A stretch of 64,000 nt of DNA. Source: Nemertoderma westbladi. Its lineage: Eukaryota; Xenacoelomorpha; Nemertodermatida; Nemertodermatidae. Where the stretch lies: NCBI GenBank assembly GCA_032718475.1, contig JAUCBJ010001739.1, positions 1 to 64,000 on the forward strand, read 5' to 3'. The notes beneath the pieces were generated by a model, which was not told the DNA's origin, ran no database searches, and saw only the letters and a program-made list of their open reading frames with translations. Positions 26,750-36,886 of this stretch are shown here, piece by piece. The stretch's first letter is position 1, and the number at the start of each line of letters is the position of its first letter. The position numbers and the translations under genes were made by a program.

Positions 26750-29700
26750 CAGGTCAGGTCAGGTATTCTAGGTCATTGATCAAGAAAACTTGCCACCTCC
26801 ATGCAGCATAAAGGAGTTGCCACCTGTAGCTGCATAGACCCTCTTACTAGGGCAAATCTGGTCCTGTAACTAGGACCCCCTTCGTTCTGGGATAAGGACG
26901 CCCTTGGTCCTGGATTAAGGACCCATATACTTGGCTGCAGGGGTATATGGCCTGACCAGGCAGATGGTGATCTACCAATGGCTGGTCAGGAGTAGAGTGT
27001 TCTCATGTCCACTCTGAGAGCATTTCACTGCGACCTGCATCTGGCAGCAAGGGTACAGGGCATGACCCAGCAGATGAGCTGCAACAGCCAATGGTGGGTC
27101 ATGTGCGCCAGCGTAGATATGGGTGATGGGCCTCATATCTGACTCCATTGCGACACCCACCCTGTGGAATGGCAAACCAGAGTGTGGTATTTGCCCCGAG
27201 AGCTGACTCGGCAAAAAAGCACCCCCCAACCCCCACTATGGATTACATTAGTAATGCGGAGGTCCGGCCACTAGAGGCCAGTGGAAGTACCGGACACAAT
27301 CGTCCTCACAGTCGTCAGTTAACTCCTGACCGGCTGCCTGTCTCACCCCCTACTGTAGAGAGAGCAGCAAACGATTCTTTGAGTCCCTTTCCTGATGACC
27401 TTTCTGGCCCAAACCCTGGGTCACCAGGGAGACCAGATTGTGGTGGGGAGAGGGATTCTGGAGTTGGAGGCTACTCTCATGTTCCACCCCGACCAACAAA
27501 GCCATTGGTGAATCTGAGGCAAGTCACTAGACTAGCCTCAGTAAACACCCTAACACTCGGGTCCCCAATGCGACAAGGTGAGCTGACTGCCTTGGCAGAG
27601 AAGCTTTCTCTTAGCGCAGTGGGTGTTCAAGAGCACCGAATGCAGACTGGACAGACTGATGAGGTTCTGATTAAGGACATGGGGGGCGGTTGGCGACTCG
27701 CCCCCCTCGCGTTAGCAGATGATAGTGGCAATGGTGGAATTGGTCTATTGATGAATCCAACTGCACATGCAGCATTGGACAAAATAGACCAAATCTCTAA
27801 CCGCATCATCCGTTGCCACTTCTCATGTTCTGGAAGACTAGCTAAGAAGTTTCCTAAGGTGGTTCTGATTGTGTGCTACTCTCCAACTAGTGTTGCCCCT
27901 GTAGAGGAGGTGGAAAATTTCGACCACAATCTACAAGCAGGTACTGATGGAGTGGATCAGCATGCATTCTTAACATTCCTGGGGGACTTTAATGCAAGTC
28001 TGCATCAATTACCTACATCGCCCTGGGTCTATAGCAATAGTGTTAACAGAAATTCCGTCCATCTTCAGGATTTTATCTCTGGAAATGGATTGTTTTCGGC
28101 TGGAACCCAGTTCAAGAAGCGAACTGGAAAGCTATGGACTCATAGTGGAACCAGTGGTCACAAGTCCCAGATAGACCATATTCTGTTTCGTAGGAAATAC
28201 AGTAGCTCTATACAAGACTGTAATGCATTTACACTTCTACCCTTCTCCAGTGATCATCGCCTTATTGTGGCCAAGGTAAGACTTAGTCTGCGTGCTAGCA
28301 GAACAACGAAATCTGCCTTGCCGCGGCATGACTGGTCCTCTCTGTTGCAACAGCCAAGTGTGAGATCCAGTTTCACACTACAGCTGAGCAACAAGTATGA
28401 GGCTCTTGCCTCTGAGGCGGCAGATCACTGTGAGGGCTATACTGCCTTTACAGAAGCAGTTCAGATAGCAGCTGCAGAAACAGTTCCTGTATACCCTCGA
28501 AACAGGAAAAGGGCCCCCTGGACTGACAACAAAATTCAGAAGTGCCGAAAAGACCTTCATAAGGCGCAGAAAGAGTCCCGACTCAAACAGACTACAGCGG
28601 CCAAGAATGCAGTTAAAGCTGCATCTAGGTCCCTGAACAGGCAGTACTCTGTTAATCTACAGGAGCTAATAAACCAACAGGTTAATGCCATCAATGATGC
28701 TGACGACAGCATGCAATCATCCCAGGCATGGAAATCAATCAATTTGCTTACTGGGCGGAAAAGCCAACCAACCACCAAGGTTAAGGCTGAATCACCAGCC
28801 GATCGCCTCAATGGTTGAAAAGCCCACTTTGAAAAGCTCCTCAATAATGACAGGGTATTGCCTGATAACTTTATAGAAGTAAAGGTGTCTGAGTCTGTAC
28901 TCCCAGATATTCTCATTGGCGATATCTCCTTTGCAGAAGTGAAGGCTGCTGCAAAGAGCATTAAGACCAATCATGCCAGTGGAGTAGATGGTGTTCCCCC
29001 TGACGTCTTTAAAATACCTGAGTGTTTAAAGCTCATCTATCCCATCATAGTAGACATGTACCGAACAACAAGAGTCCCACAAGAAATGAAAACAAATAAG
29101 TTGGTGCCAGTTCCCAAGAAGGGCAACCTAACACTCTATGGTTCTTTTCGGGGGATCTCATTGATCTCGATTGCTGCAAAGCTATACAATAGAATTCTAT
29201 TAAATCGCATCAGGGATCCCATTGAGAGACTGCTCCATGGAAATCAGAAGGCGTTCCGTACAGGTCGTGGGACCATGGAGCCCATTTTGGCACTTAGAAG
29301 TATAATTGAAGAGTTATCAAAAAAGAAAGACAGGCATCTGGCTGTTATCTTTGTTGACTTCTTCAAGGCCTTTGATTCAGTCTCTCGATCACGTATGTTC
29401 AGCATACTGTCATTATATGGCATTCCTGATGAAATTATTGCAGCAATCAGATCAGTATACGATGGTTCGACAACATTTGTGTCTACTGTTGACGGTGACA
29501 CAGAACCATTTGAAGTGTTATGGGGCGTCCTCCAGGGAGACACACTTGCACCATTCTTGTTCATAATTGTTGTTAACTATGTTCTACGCATGTCCTTAGA
29601 TCAACATAATGATGATGGGGTGATGATAATTCCACCTACTGGATCCAGAAGTCGAGGAAATCCTGCCAAGTACCTAACTGATCTAGACTTTGCTGATGAC

Positions 29701-30513
29701 TTAGGAGTACTCTTAGAATCATTAGAGGGAGCCCAACAGCTCCTCAGCTCATTAGAACATGCTGCTTCTAGTGTTGGTCTTTTTATTAACTCCAGAAAGA
29801 CCAACATTTTGACAGTTAACTTTGAAAGTCCTCAGCAAGTCTCTGATCGGATGAGCATAAGCTCAAAGGATGGTATGCTTGAGCATGTGGACGACTTCTG
29901 TTACCTGGGATCATGGATCCGGAAGTCAGGTGAGGACCTTCGAATACGTAAGGGAAAGGCATGGGCAGCCTTGAATAGGCTTTCCAGGATTTGGAAGTCA
30001 TCGAGAATTAATCGGAAACTTAAGGTCCGATTATTTAGAGCAGCAGTAGTTCCAGTACTCCTCTACGGGAGTCCATGCTGGGCTCTAACTGTTGAGGACA
30101 CCAAATCTCTGGATGGCACATTCACGAGAATGCTACGCCGGGTTCATTGTGTCAAGTACAATGCACACATCTCCAACCAGACACTATATAACATTGGAGG
30201 TGACTCATTGGTTCCTCCAAGCTTGACACTAGAACAAAATCGCCTCCGCTTTGCAAAACATTGCTTTCGCCGTGAGGACCAGCCAGTGCATAATCTTGTA
30301 CTTTGGCAGCCTCATGGAGTGAATAAGCATGGTGGACAGCCCATGACTTTCTTGAGACGCATATTAAAGGACACTGGCCTTGAAGATGCGGATGATCTAG
30401 CAAATGTCATGGGTGATAGGGAGTTGTGGCGGTGCAATTTTGTTGACAAGCCGGCACAGCATTCTTAAAAATACAGCTGCAATGCAGCATGCCGATCCTA
30501 GTAGTAGTAGTAG
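26750..30513 (+). mobile_element. Near full-length LINE (RTE-like), inserted into the foldback element
   Basis: The element has about 0.4 kb of leader with tandem AGGTC repeats near its start, one long coding region for endonuclease and reverse transcriptase, and a short tail ending in (TAG)n, a simple-repeat 3' end such as RTE-type elements have. Both junctions fall inside the palindromic minisatellite of the foldback element (CTGAGGCA-type units on either side). Other pieces of the family lie at 26.06-26.21 kb and, split by a DNA transposon, at 60.17-64.0 kb. Confidence 0.8.
27169..30468 (+). pseudogene. LINE endonuclease-reverse transcriptase ORF with one in-frame TGA
   Basis: An ATG at 27169 opens a frame that runs to TAA at 30466, interrupted only by TGA at 28816-28818; the frame is unshifted on either side. 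The N-terminal part is an AP-type endonuclease (GVQEHR, LTFLGDFNA, QIDHIL, SSDHRLI). It is followed by a basic linker and then reverse transcriptase with motif A FVDFFKAFDSV, motif B GVLQGDTLAPFLF, motif C FADDLG and a FCYLGSWI block. The C-terminal part resembles RTE-type tails (LYGSPCWAL; no zinc knuckle seen). There is no separate ORF1. One nonsense codon over 1,100 codons indicates recent activity. The clade call (RTE or related) is from general layout and is less certain than the EN-RT assignment. Confidence 0.85.
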
Positions 30514-31410
30514 TAGAGGCATAGACTATGCCTCACTGAGGCACTGATGCATAGACTATGCCTCACTGAGGCACAGACTATGCCCCACTGAGGCACTGAG
30601 GCCTAGACTATGCCTCATTGAGGCACTGAGGCATAGACTATGCCTCACTGACGCACAGACTAAGCCTCACTGAGGCACAGACTATGCCTCAGTGCCTCAG
30701 TGAGGCATAGTCTATGCCTCAGTGCCTCAGTGAGGCATAGTCTGTGCCTCGGAGAGGCATAGTCTATGCCCCAGTGCCTCAGTGAGGCATAGTCTGTGCC
30801 TCAGTGAGGCTTAGTCTATGCCTCAGTGAGGCCTAGTCTATGCCTCAGTGAGGCATAGTCTATGCCTCAATGCCTCAGTGAGGCATAGTCTATGCCTCAG
30901 TGCCTCAGTGAGGCATAGTCTATGCCTCAGTGCCTCAGTGAGGCATAGTCTATGCCTCAGTGCCTCAGTGAGGCATTGTCTATGCCTCAGAGTCTCAGTG
31001 AGGCATAGTCTATGCCTCAGTGCCTCAGTGAGGCATAGTCTATGCCTCAGTGAGGCATAGTCTGTACCTCAGTGAGGCATAGTCTATGCCTCAGTGAGGC
31101 ATAGTCTATGCCTCAATGCCTCAGTGAGGCATAGTCTATGCCTCAGTGAGGCATAGTCTGTGCCTCAGTTAGGCATAGTCTATGCCTCAGTGAGGCATAG
31201 TCTATGCCTCAGTGCCTCAGTGAGGCATAGTCTATGCCTCAGTGCCCCAGTAAGGCATAGTCTATGCCTCAGTGCCTCAGTGAGGCATAGTCTATGCCTC
31301 AGTGCCTCAGTGAGGCATAGTCTGTGCCTCAGTCAGGCATAGTCTATGCATCAGTGCCTCAGTGAGGCATAGTCTGTGCCTCAGTGGCTCAGTGAAGCAT
31401 AGTCTGTGTG
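30514..31410. repeat. Palindromic minisatellite, units of about 18-30 bp
   Basis: Units are built from GAGGCATAGTCTATGCCTC, itself nearly self-complementary, joined by AGTGCCTCAGT. Up to about 30680 the units read in the inverse orientation (GACTATGCCTCACTGAGGCA), and after about 30710 in the forward one, so the centre of the larger palindrome lies near 30695. The same inverse units occur at 26650-26745, left of the LINE. Open frames through this stretch are repeat artefacts. Confidence 0.9.
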
Positions 31411-31469
31411 AGGTCTTAAATGAGAGTCTTACAAATTCGAACATCAACAAACAAATTCGAAGGTTACTG

Positions 31470-31550
31470 TTCCACCTTGGTGAAGTGGTTGCGTTGAATT
31501 CACATCTCCCACATGTCATGGGTTCGATCCCCGCATGAACCAGGGCAATT
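31470..31550 (+). repeat. tRNA-like SINE head with A and B boxes
   Basis: TGGTGAAGTGG at 31478-31488 fits the pol III A box, and GGTTCGATCC at 31521-31530 fits the B box. The spacing is about 43 bases. The left arm of the foldback element has the A box region but lacks a ~260 bp block (about 31505-31766) that contains the B box. No acceptor-stem pairing was found, so a functional tRNA is unlikely. Confidence 0.55.
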
Positions 31551-32208
31551 TTCATTCGGTCAGCAATAGGCCTAACTTTGCAAAATGCAGTATTATTGCC
31601 TAGTAACCAATTTATGGTTACTATATTGTTTTCACTTTGAGTCATTTCGCCCTCTAGCGGCAGACTGATTAACTTCAGACTACTCTGTGACTCTGCAAAA
31701 GATATAGCCCTTATTGTAATAGATACCGACTGGGGGTCAAAATTTAGTAATAATATATCTAAATAAGTCTCAAATATCTTGCCTCATGGCTCGCCCCTTA
31801 GAACTCTTAAGCAATATAACTTCATAGTTTTGTGGATTGTAAATAACAAAGCTAGTGAAGATGTTAATTTTCAAATAATACGCCCTCTAGCGGCAGACAG
31901 GGTAACTTCAGACTACTCTATGACTCCTCAAAAGATATGGCCTAAGCCGTAGTAGATGCCTACCGCGTTTAATGTTAATTTTCAGATAATACGCCCTCTA
32001 TCGGCAGACTATGGAACTGCAGACGGCTGGATATAGGTAAGTGTAATTAGTAGTCAGAGGTGTCACGAGAGGGGGGCGGGGCACTTGGATACAACTATTA
32101 TTAATAAGCTGTTGCTTGGTTAAAGCTAATTGGGGGTCAAAGGTCAACGATAAAGTTGTCTGGATATAGATAAGAGTAATTAGTTACCACTAAGGGAGCT
32201 GTATACCC

Positions 32209-32416
32209 TATGGCAAAGTATAACGAGATGAAAGTCAATGAGGTCATTTAGAAACCAATATATAAAACTAATTATTGGTAAATCTAAAATAAAGCACAAA
32301 TAAATAATTAATTTAAAATTAAATACAAATAAATAAAGTAAAATTAAATACAAATAAATAAGTATTAATAAATAAAAGAGCCGCGGTGTCACTTATGACA
32401 CCCTCTTGGACCTCTA
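32209..32416. other. AT-rich low-complexity intron sequence
   Basis: Runs of AAATAAATA and AAATTAAATACAAATAAATA dominate from about 32270 to 32385. Nothing else is recognised. Confidence 0.7.
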
Positions 32417-32685
32417 GGTGACAGTTAGACAACACTCATGGCCCATTGGGTGTTAGGGCGCTAATCAGTCTGATTAATTAGGATAATCAATTAAACCCTA
32501 ATTAGGAGTCGTAAGTCACCTATTAGGGATTAAATGTATTAATTAATTGATGACACCTGTCAATTAGGGTCTTATTAGCCTAATTAGGATGTGTCACCCA
32601 GACAGTCTGGCGCCAATGACACCCAATGACACCCATAGGTGTCACATTCCTAAGCGATGAGTCATGAGTGTGGTCTAACTGTCAC
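32417..32685. mobile_element. Small inverted-repeat (MITE-like) element
   Basis: GGTGACAGTTAGACAACACT at 32417-32436 is the near-inverse of AGTGTGGTCTAACTGTCAC at 32667-32685, with a CATGAG/CTCATG extension inside. The interior is AT-rich with several GTGTCA/TGACAC inverted pairs. Length is about 270 bp with no coding capacity. The outer ends are not certain because some inverse pairing continues outward. Confidence 0.5.
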
Positions 32686-32927
32686 AAAGCCGCCCAAGAT
32701 CCTACTACTTAGGGGGAACCTAAAATTCAATTTCTATAATTTTTACTATACATATATTTTATTATATTTATTATATCTATTTATAGATATTACTATAATA
32801 TTAACTATATATTGTATAGCATATAAAAGTGGAATAACTTTTTTTTAATTGGCTTTATGTGCTTCTCGACCAAAGATCGAGTGAAAACTTATTACCAAAC
32901 GGAAACAAATTATTTCATCTTTCTGTA

Positions 32928-33360
32928 GGTCTCTCTCTAGGCGTACCGGTACTTAGCGGTCTCTCTCTAGGCGTACCGGTACTTAGCGGTCTCTCTCTAG
33001 GCGTACCGGTACTGGCGTACCGGTACTTAGCGGTCTCTCTCTAGGCGAACCGGTACTTAGCGGTCTCTCTCTAGGCGTACCGGTACTTAGCGGTCTCTCT
33101 CTAGGCGTACCGGTACTTAGCGGTCTCTCTCTAGGCGTACCGGTACTTAGCGGTCTCTCTCTAGGCGTACCGGTACTTAGCGGTCTCTCTCTAGGCGTAC
33201 CGGTACTTAGCAGTCTCTCTCTAGGCGTACCGATACTTAGCGGTCTCTCTCTAGCCGTACCGGTACTTAGCGGTCTCTCTCTAGGCGTACCGGTACTTAG
33301 CAGTCTCTCTCTAGGCGTACCGGTACCTAGCGGTCTCTCTCTAGGCATACCGGTACTTAG
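32928..33360. repeat. 30 bp minisatellite with a GTACCGGTAC palindrome
   Basis: About 14 copies of a 30 bp unit, GGTCTCTCTCTAGGCGTACC followed by GGTACTTAGC, stand head to tail, with one shortened copy near 33012. Each unit contains the 10-base palindrome GTACCGGTAC. An open frame on the minus strand through it is a repeat artefact. Confidence 0.92.
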
Positions 33361-33842
33361 TAAAATTTACTCAACTACTAAACCAACTCAACAACCAACT
33401 CAGTGGTTGAAAACAAAATTACAATATGCAGTGTCTTGGAATTCCAATCAAATGTTGCAATCATGACCCTGGAAATTTTAGATGCGATGTTGTTTAAGGT
33501 GTGAAGCGCAAATGGGCTTAGCCGAATTCCTTCTCTACCAATTGATGCATTGCGAAATTTCTTTCTCCTGAGCTTGTTACTAATGTCCATCCATTTCCAA
33601 TGTCATTATACTTGATTGCAGTGTCTTCTTGACAAATCCGTTGTTCTTGGATACGGCACGGATGATGTCGATGTTATATTACATTTCCACAGCTGCCACT
33701 AAATTTAATAATAAAATAAATATAATTAAACAAACCTAGAAATATAAACAGAATAACTGCGATTGTTACTTCAGTTTGTAGTTGACGGTTGCGGACGTTT
33801 GTTTGATATAAATTATATAAAATTTCTTATTCAATCTTCCAG

Positions 33843-34597
33843 GTCAACAAATTGTAGACATATATGATCCTACTATACCGCTGATAGGTGGGGTGGTTGG
33901 AGGTGGATTAGCAGTGATTGTTATAGTCGTATTGGCAATTATTTTACTCAAAAGATATCGGAATAGGAAACCTCGTAGTCCTGTCTACGGGGACACAGTT
34001 GTATATGGACTGGATGGTCCAGCTAACATCCCGAGTCACCCCTATGAAGAATTAGAGATACCAGCCATTCGAGCTTCAAACAATCGGTCATTAGACACTG
34101 AGAGTTCTCGAAACCAACCAGCCAATGAGAGCTATCTAAATCCACCAGCCAATGGGATAACTATAACTCAAACAGCCAATGAGTCTCATGCCAATCTTAC
34201 TCCGCTTACCTCCAGTAGTCGAGATGATCAGACAACAAATGAAGAGCCTCTCTATGATACTATCGATGAATCTAAAGTTGGTAGAAACAAGGTAACTACA
34301 GAAACTGATAAGTATTACCAGAACACAATCAATGTGGAGAATACCAACACAGTAGTGGAGGGGAGAGGGCCAGAGAATAACAACACAGTAGTGGAGGTGA
34401 GAGTTTATGTTAACCAATCACAAGTAGCGGAAGCCTCAATGAACAACCAATCAGATAACCGTGCATGCATGAGTAAGACAGTATCCCCAATATATGTCAA
34501 CCAATCAGAAGTTACCGGAGCTGGAATAATCAACCAATCCGCATTGAATGAGGACAATCTGGACTATTTAAATGCTAAGGAAGTCTATGGAATCTAG
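33843..34597 (+). CDS. Receptor terminal exon: transmembrane segment and tyrosine-rich tail
   Basis: The exon follows TCAATCTTCCAG and continues the frame of the Ig/FN3 exon in phase 1. A short extracellular stalk leads to a glycine- and valine-rich transmembrane segment (GGGLAVIVIVVLAIILL, about 33900-33950), then basic stop-transfer residues (KRYRNRK). The tail of about 215 residues holds many tyrosines. Four fit the Grb2 SH2 pattern YxN: YQN (34316), YVNQ (34406), YVNQ (34493) and YLN (34565). YEEL and YDTI could act as other SH2 or ITIM-like sites. Repeated NQ-S and ANES-type stretches suggest internal duplication. The stop is TAG at 34595. The likely role is a single-pass adhesion or recognition receptor that recruits SH2 adaptors; the ligand is unknown. 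Confidence 0.8.
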
Positions 34598-34782
34598 TAA
34601 TGGGTCGAACGAGATATACTATACAACTTGTCTGACTTTTCTATTTAGTATTCTAAAATATATTTATATGGTTGAATAAATTGTTTATACTAAGTATAGC
34701 TGAAAAATTATTTCGTGTCCAAAAATATTGATGAAATTTTGCAGTTTCGTCTATATTTAGTATTCCATTGGTGTTATATTTA
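34598..34782 (+). promoter_or_regulatory. 3' UTR with AATAAA polyadenylation signal
   Basis: AATAAA stands at 34675-34680, about 80 bases after the receptor stop codon, in AT-rich sequence with T-rich stretches downstream. This supports 33843-34597 as the last exon. Confidence 0.65.
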
Positions 34783-34893
34783 GGATAGTAATATTTACTG
34801 ACAGTTGTTACCGGTGGTTATTAACAGTTATCCAATCTTTGCACTGGCTATCCAACAGTTATCGAATATGAATTTAAAATGGCGAAAAAAGTT

Positions 34894-35507
34894 TTGTACC
34901 AGTACCACGTACTGATATCAGGATATGCAGCCTTTGTTATAGTACCAGTATTGTATTTATGGGCTGACCGATTATACTGGAACCGAACCCTGGAATGGTT
35001 TCCGTCTTGTCTTCGGATTTCCTTCTGACGACGTAGAATCAAATGCGTGCCTGTTGGCGCTTCCTAACATTGTTGCCTGTGTAACAAAGAACATTGGCGT
35101 ATATCGAAAGTATTGAGTGATGAAAGTCGTTCGTTCGTCCCCATCCTCCGTCAATGTTTCCCGACATACCGATGTCCGTCGTCCCCTCTCCATAGGCCTA
35201 CCTCATCCCAGTCACTGTTGTGAATTTGGTACAACAATGGAGATGGTTGTTACTCGCCATGACAATCGGTGTATTATTGGGGATGACTAGATGAGCCAAG
35301 AGAAAAGATCCAGTCCAGTCGCTCAGTGAACTGTAGAGCTTCGAAAGAACAACGCCACTAACTACTGGAAGGCGGGATTAATTTCTTAAATGATGAGGAT
35401 TAATTAGGCCTAATTAATTAAAAATCGTTCAGCCCATAAAGACAATACTATAACAAAGGATGCTATCCTGATCTCAGTTTAGTTATAGTATATGGTACTG
35501 GTACAAC
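34894..35507. mobile_element. Second inverted-repeat element nested inside the foldback element
   Basis: Arms of about 85-95 bases at 34894-34978 and 35416-35507 are inverse copies: TTGTACCAGTACC at the outside, then ATCAGGATA, CCTTTGTTATAGTA and TTTATGGGCTGA. The interior of about 440 bases has no recognised gene. It lies inside the larger foldback and so is younger than it. Confidence 0.7.
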
Positions 35508-35599
35508 TATAAAATTATTTCAAGGAGACCTGCTCTTAATAAATTGAAATGCTTGAAATCCCAGACAGCCGTGAGACCTTTGCCTTTTTAAATACATTT

Positions 35600-35990
35600 T
35601 CGATAATTGTTGGATAGCCTCTGCAAAAATTGGATAACTGTTGGATAGCCTGTGCAAAGATTGGATAACTGTTGGATAGCCTGTGCAAAGATTGGATAAC
35701 TGTTGGATAGCCTGTGCAAAGATTGGATAACTGTTGGATAGCCTGTGCAAAGATTGGATAACTGTTGGATAGCCTCTGCAAAAATTGGATAACTGTTGGA
35801 TAGCCTGTGCAAAAATTGGATAACTGTTGGATAGCCTGTGCAAAGATTGGATAACTGTTGGATAGCCTGTGCAAAGATTGGATAACTGTTGGATAGCCTG
35901 TGCAAAGATTGGATAACTGTTGGATAGCCTGTGCAATAATTGGATAACTGTTGGATAGTCTGTGCAAAAATTGGATAACTGTTAATAACG
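35600..35990. repeat. 30-31 bp minisatellite in the right arm of the foldback element
   Basis: About 13 units of TTGGATAACTGTTGGATAGC followed by CTGTGCAAAGA stand in tandem, with CAAAA or CAATA variants. Minus-strand open frames in all three phases are an artefact of a stop-free unit. Confidence 0.92.
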
Positions 35991-36020
35991 GGTAACAACT
36001 GTCAGTAAATATTACTATCC

Positions 36021-36648
36021 TTATTTGTATTATATTTGGTATCTTTTTTATTTGAAAATTATTATTTTGTAACATATTTTCTCTCTCATTATTTCTTTCA
36101 AATCGCCGAAGTTGTAGAATATTAGGGATTTTCCCCAATCGGGGACTCAACATAAATCTACCATATTGTTACTATTTCCCTGCCATTGATGCCAAAGAGG
36201 AAGTTACATTTGGCCCCAGAATTTAAAATAAAACTTGGCAAACAAAAGTTCATATATAACAATATATTATAGTATCCGTGTTTACTGTTTATATAGATTT
36301 TTTTTGAATTTTGATTAATATATTTTGTTATAACATGTTTATAACATTAAAACATTTTTATTGAATTTGTAATGGGTCTACTGCTGTACTGACTACTTTG
36401 GCACTTAAATAAAATATGTTTACATTTCAGTGCAAATTTAACCATGGTATCCATCCACTTTTGATCGCACAACCAGACCATTGAAATTTAATAACAAAAG
36501 TAAAATGTACCCCAGAATTCAACCAACATATATTTGCGTGGTTGTTGGTGAGAAAGCTTTTTAACAGCAAAGCATTAATTTTTGTATGTTATTAATAGAA
36601 CGCCATCGATATGTCTTTAAACGTCACGTGATCGCCACGTGGGCAGCA
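36021..36648. other. AT-rich intergenic sequence with two CACGTG motifs
   Basis: No gene is recognised. Two CACGTG motifs (E-box type) stand at 36625-36630 and 36636-36641, just before the repeat cluster that follows. Their proximity is suggestive only. Confidence 0.4.
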
Positions 36649-36886
36649 CGAACTTAGTTCCAATCGCACATTTTCAAATGCGAACTTAGTTCCAATTGAA
36701 ACGAATTTAGTTCCAAAATAAATTTTACAAAGCGAACTTAGTTCCAATCGAGGCGAACTTAGTTCCAATCCCAGAATATCAAAACGAACTTAGTTCCAAT
36801 GGATGCGAATTTAGCTCCAATGCATGCGAATTTAGTTCCAATGGAAGCGAATTTAGTTCCAATGGAAGCGAATTTAGTTCCAATGT
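36649..36886. repeat. Cluster of ten GCGAAYTTAGTTCCAAT motifs
   Basis: Ten copies of a 16-18 base motif, GCGAACTTAGTTCCAAT or GCGAATTTAGTTCCAAT, are separated by spacers that vary from nothing to about 20 bases. The core stays constant while the spacer changes, unlike a simple minisatellite. No open frame or known element is linked to it. Confidence 0.85.

Larger units (their letters stand above)
26215..32208. mobile_element. Long foldback (inverted-repeat) element, with a LINE nested in its left arm
   Basis: The left end GGATATACAGCTCCCTTA is the inverse of the right end TAAGGGAGCTGTATACCC, and both are flanked by TA, a possible target duplication. The arms then match for several hundred bases: the CTATATCCAGACAACTTT tract, the GGGGGGCGGGGC tract, the CGCCCTCTAGCGGCAG type motif, and the block with GGTGGAACAGTAACC. 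The arms meet in a palindromic minisatellite whose orientation flips at about 30695. Without the LINE and a ~260 bp insertion in the right arm, the structure is one very long hairpin. No transposase is visible, so it would be non-autonomous. TA duplication suggests a Tc1/mariner-type partner, but this is weak evidence. Confidence 0.7.
25801..33842 (+). other. Receptor intron (8,042 bp) filled with nested mobile elements
   Basis: The intron begins GTAAGAT and ends TCAATCTTCCAG, and both flanking exons are phase 1, so the joined frame stays open (G plus GT make a Gly codon). Bases 25801-26054 hold nothing recognisable. The rest is a LINE fragment, a foldback element with a LINE in it, a MITE, and a 30 bp minisatellite. 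Bases 33361-33842 show only AT-rich sequence with a pyrimidine run before the acceptor. Confidence 0.75.
34783..36020. mobile_element. Foldback element with tandem repeats in its right arm
   Basis: The left end GGATAGTAATATTTACTGAC is the inverse of the right end GTCAGTAAATATTACTATCC. The identity continues inward through AGTTGTTACC, TTATTAACAGTTATCCAA and a GCTATCCAACAGTTATC unit. Both ends are flanked by TTA, a possible 3 bp target duplication. The left arm carries about two tandem units and the right arm about thirteen. No transposase ORF is present. Confidence 0.75.

Noticed and set aside
30848-31342. Open frames with MRHSLCLSASV repeats
   Set aside because: They are translations of the palindromic minisatellite, open in several frames.
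32983-33348. Minus-strand 121-codon frame with TPRERPLSTG repeats
   Set aside because: The 30 bp unit has no stop in this frame; it is a minisatellite artefact.
35520-36153. Three overlapping minus-strand frames (136-205 codons)
   Set aside because: All arise from the 30-31 bp tandem repeat in the foldback arm.
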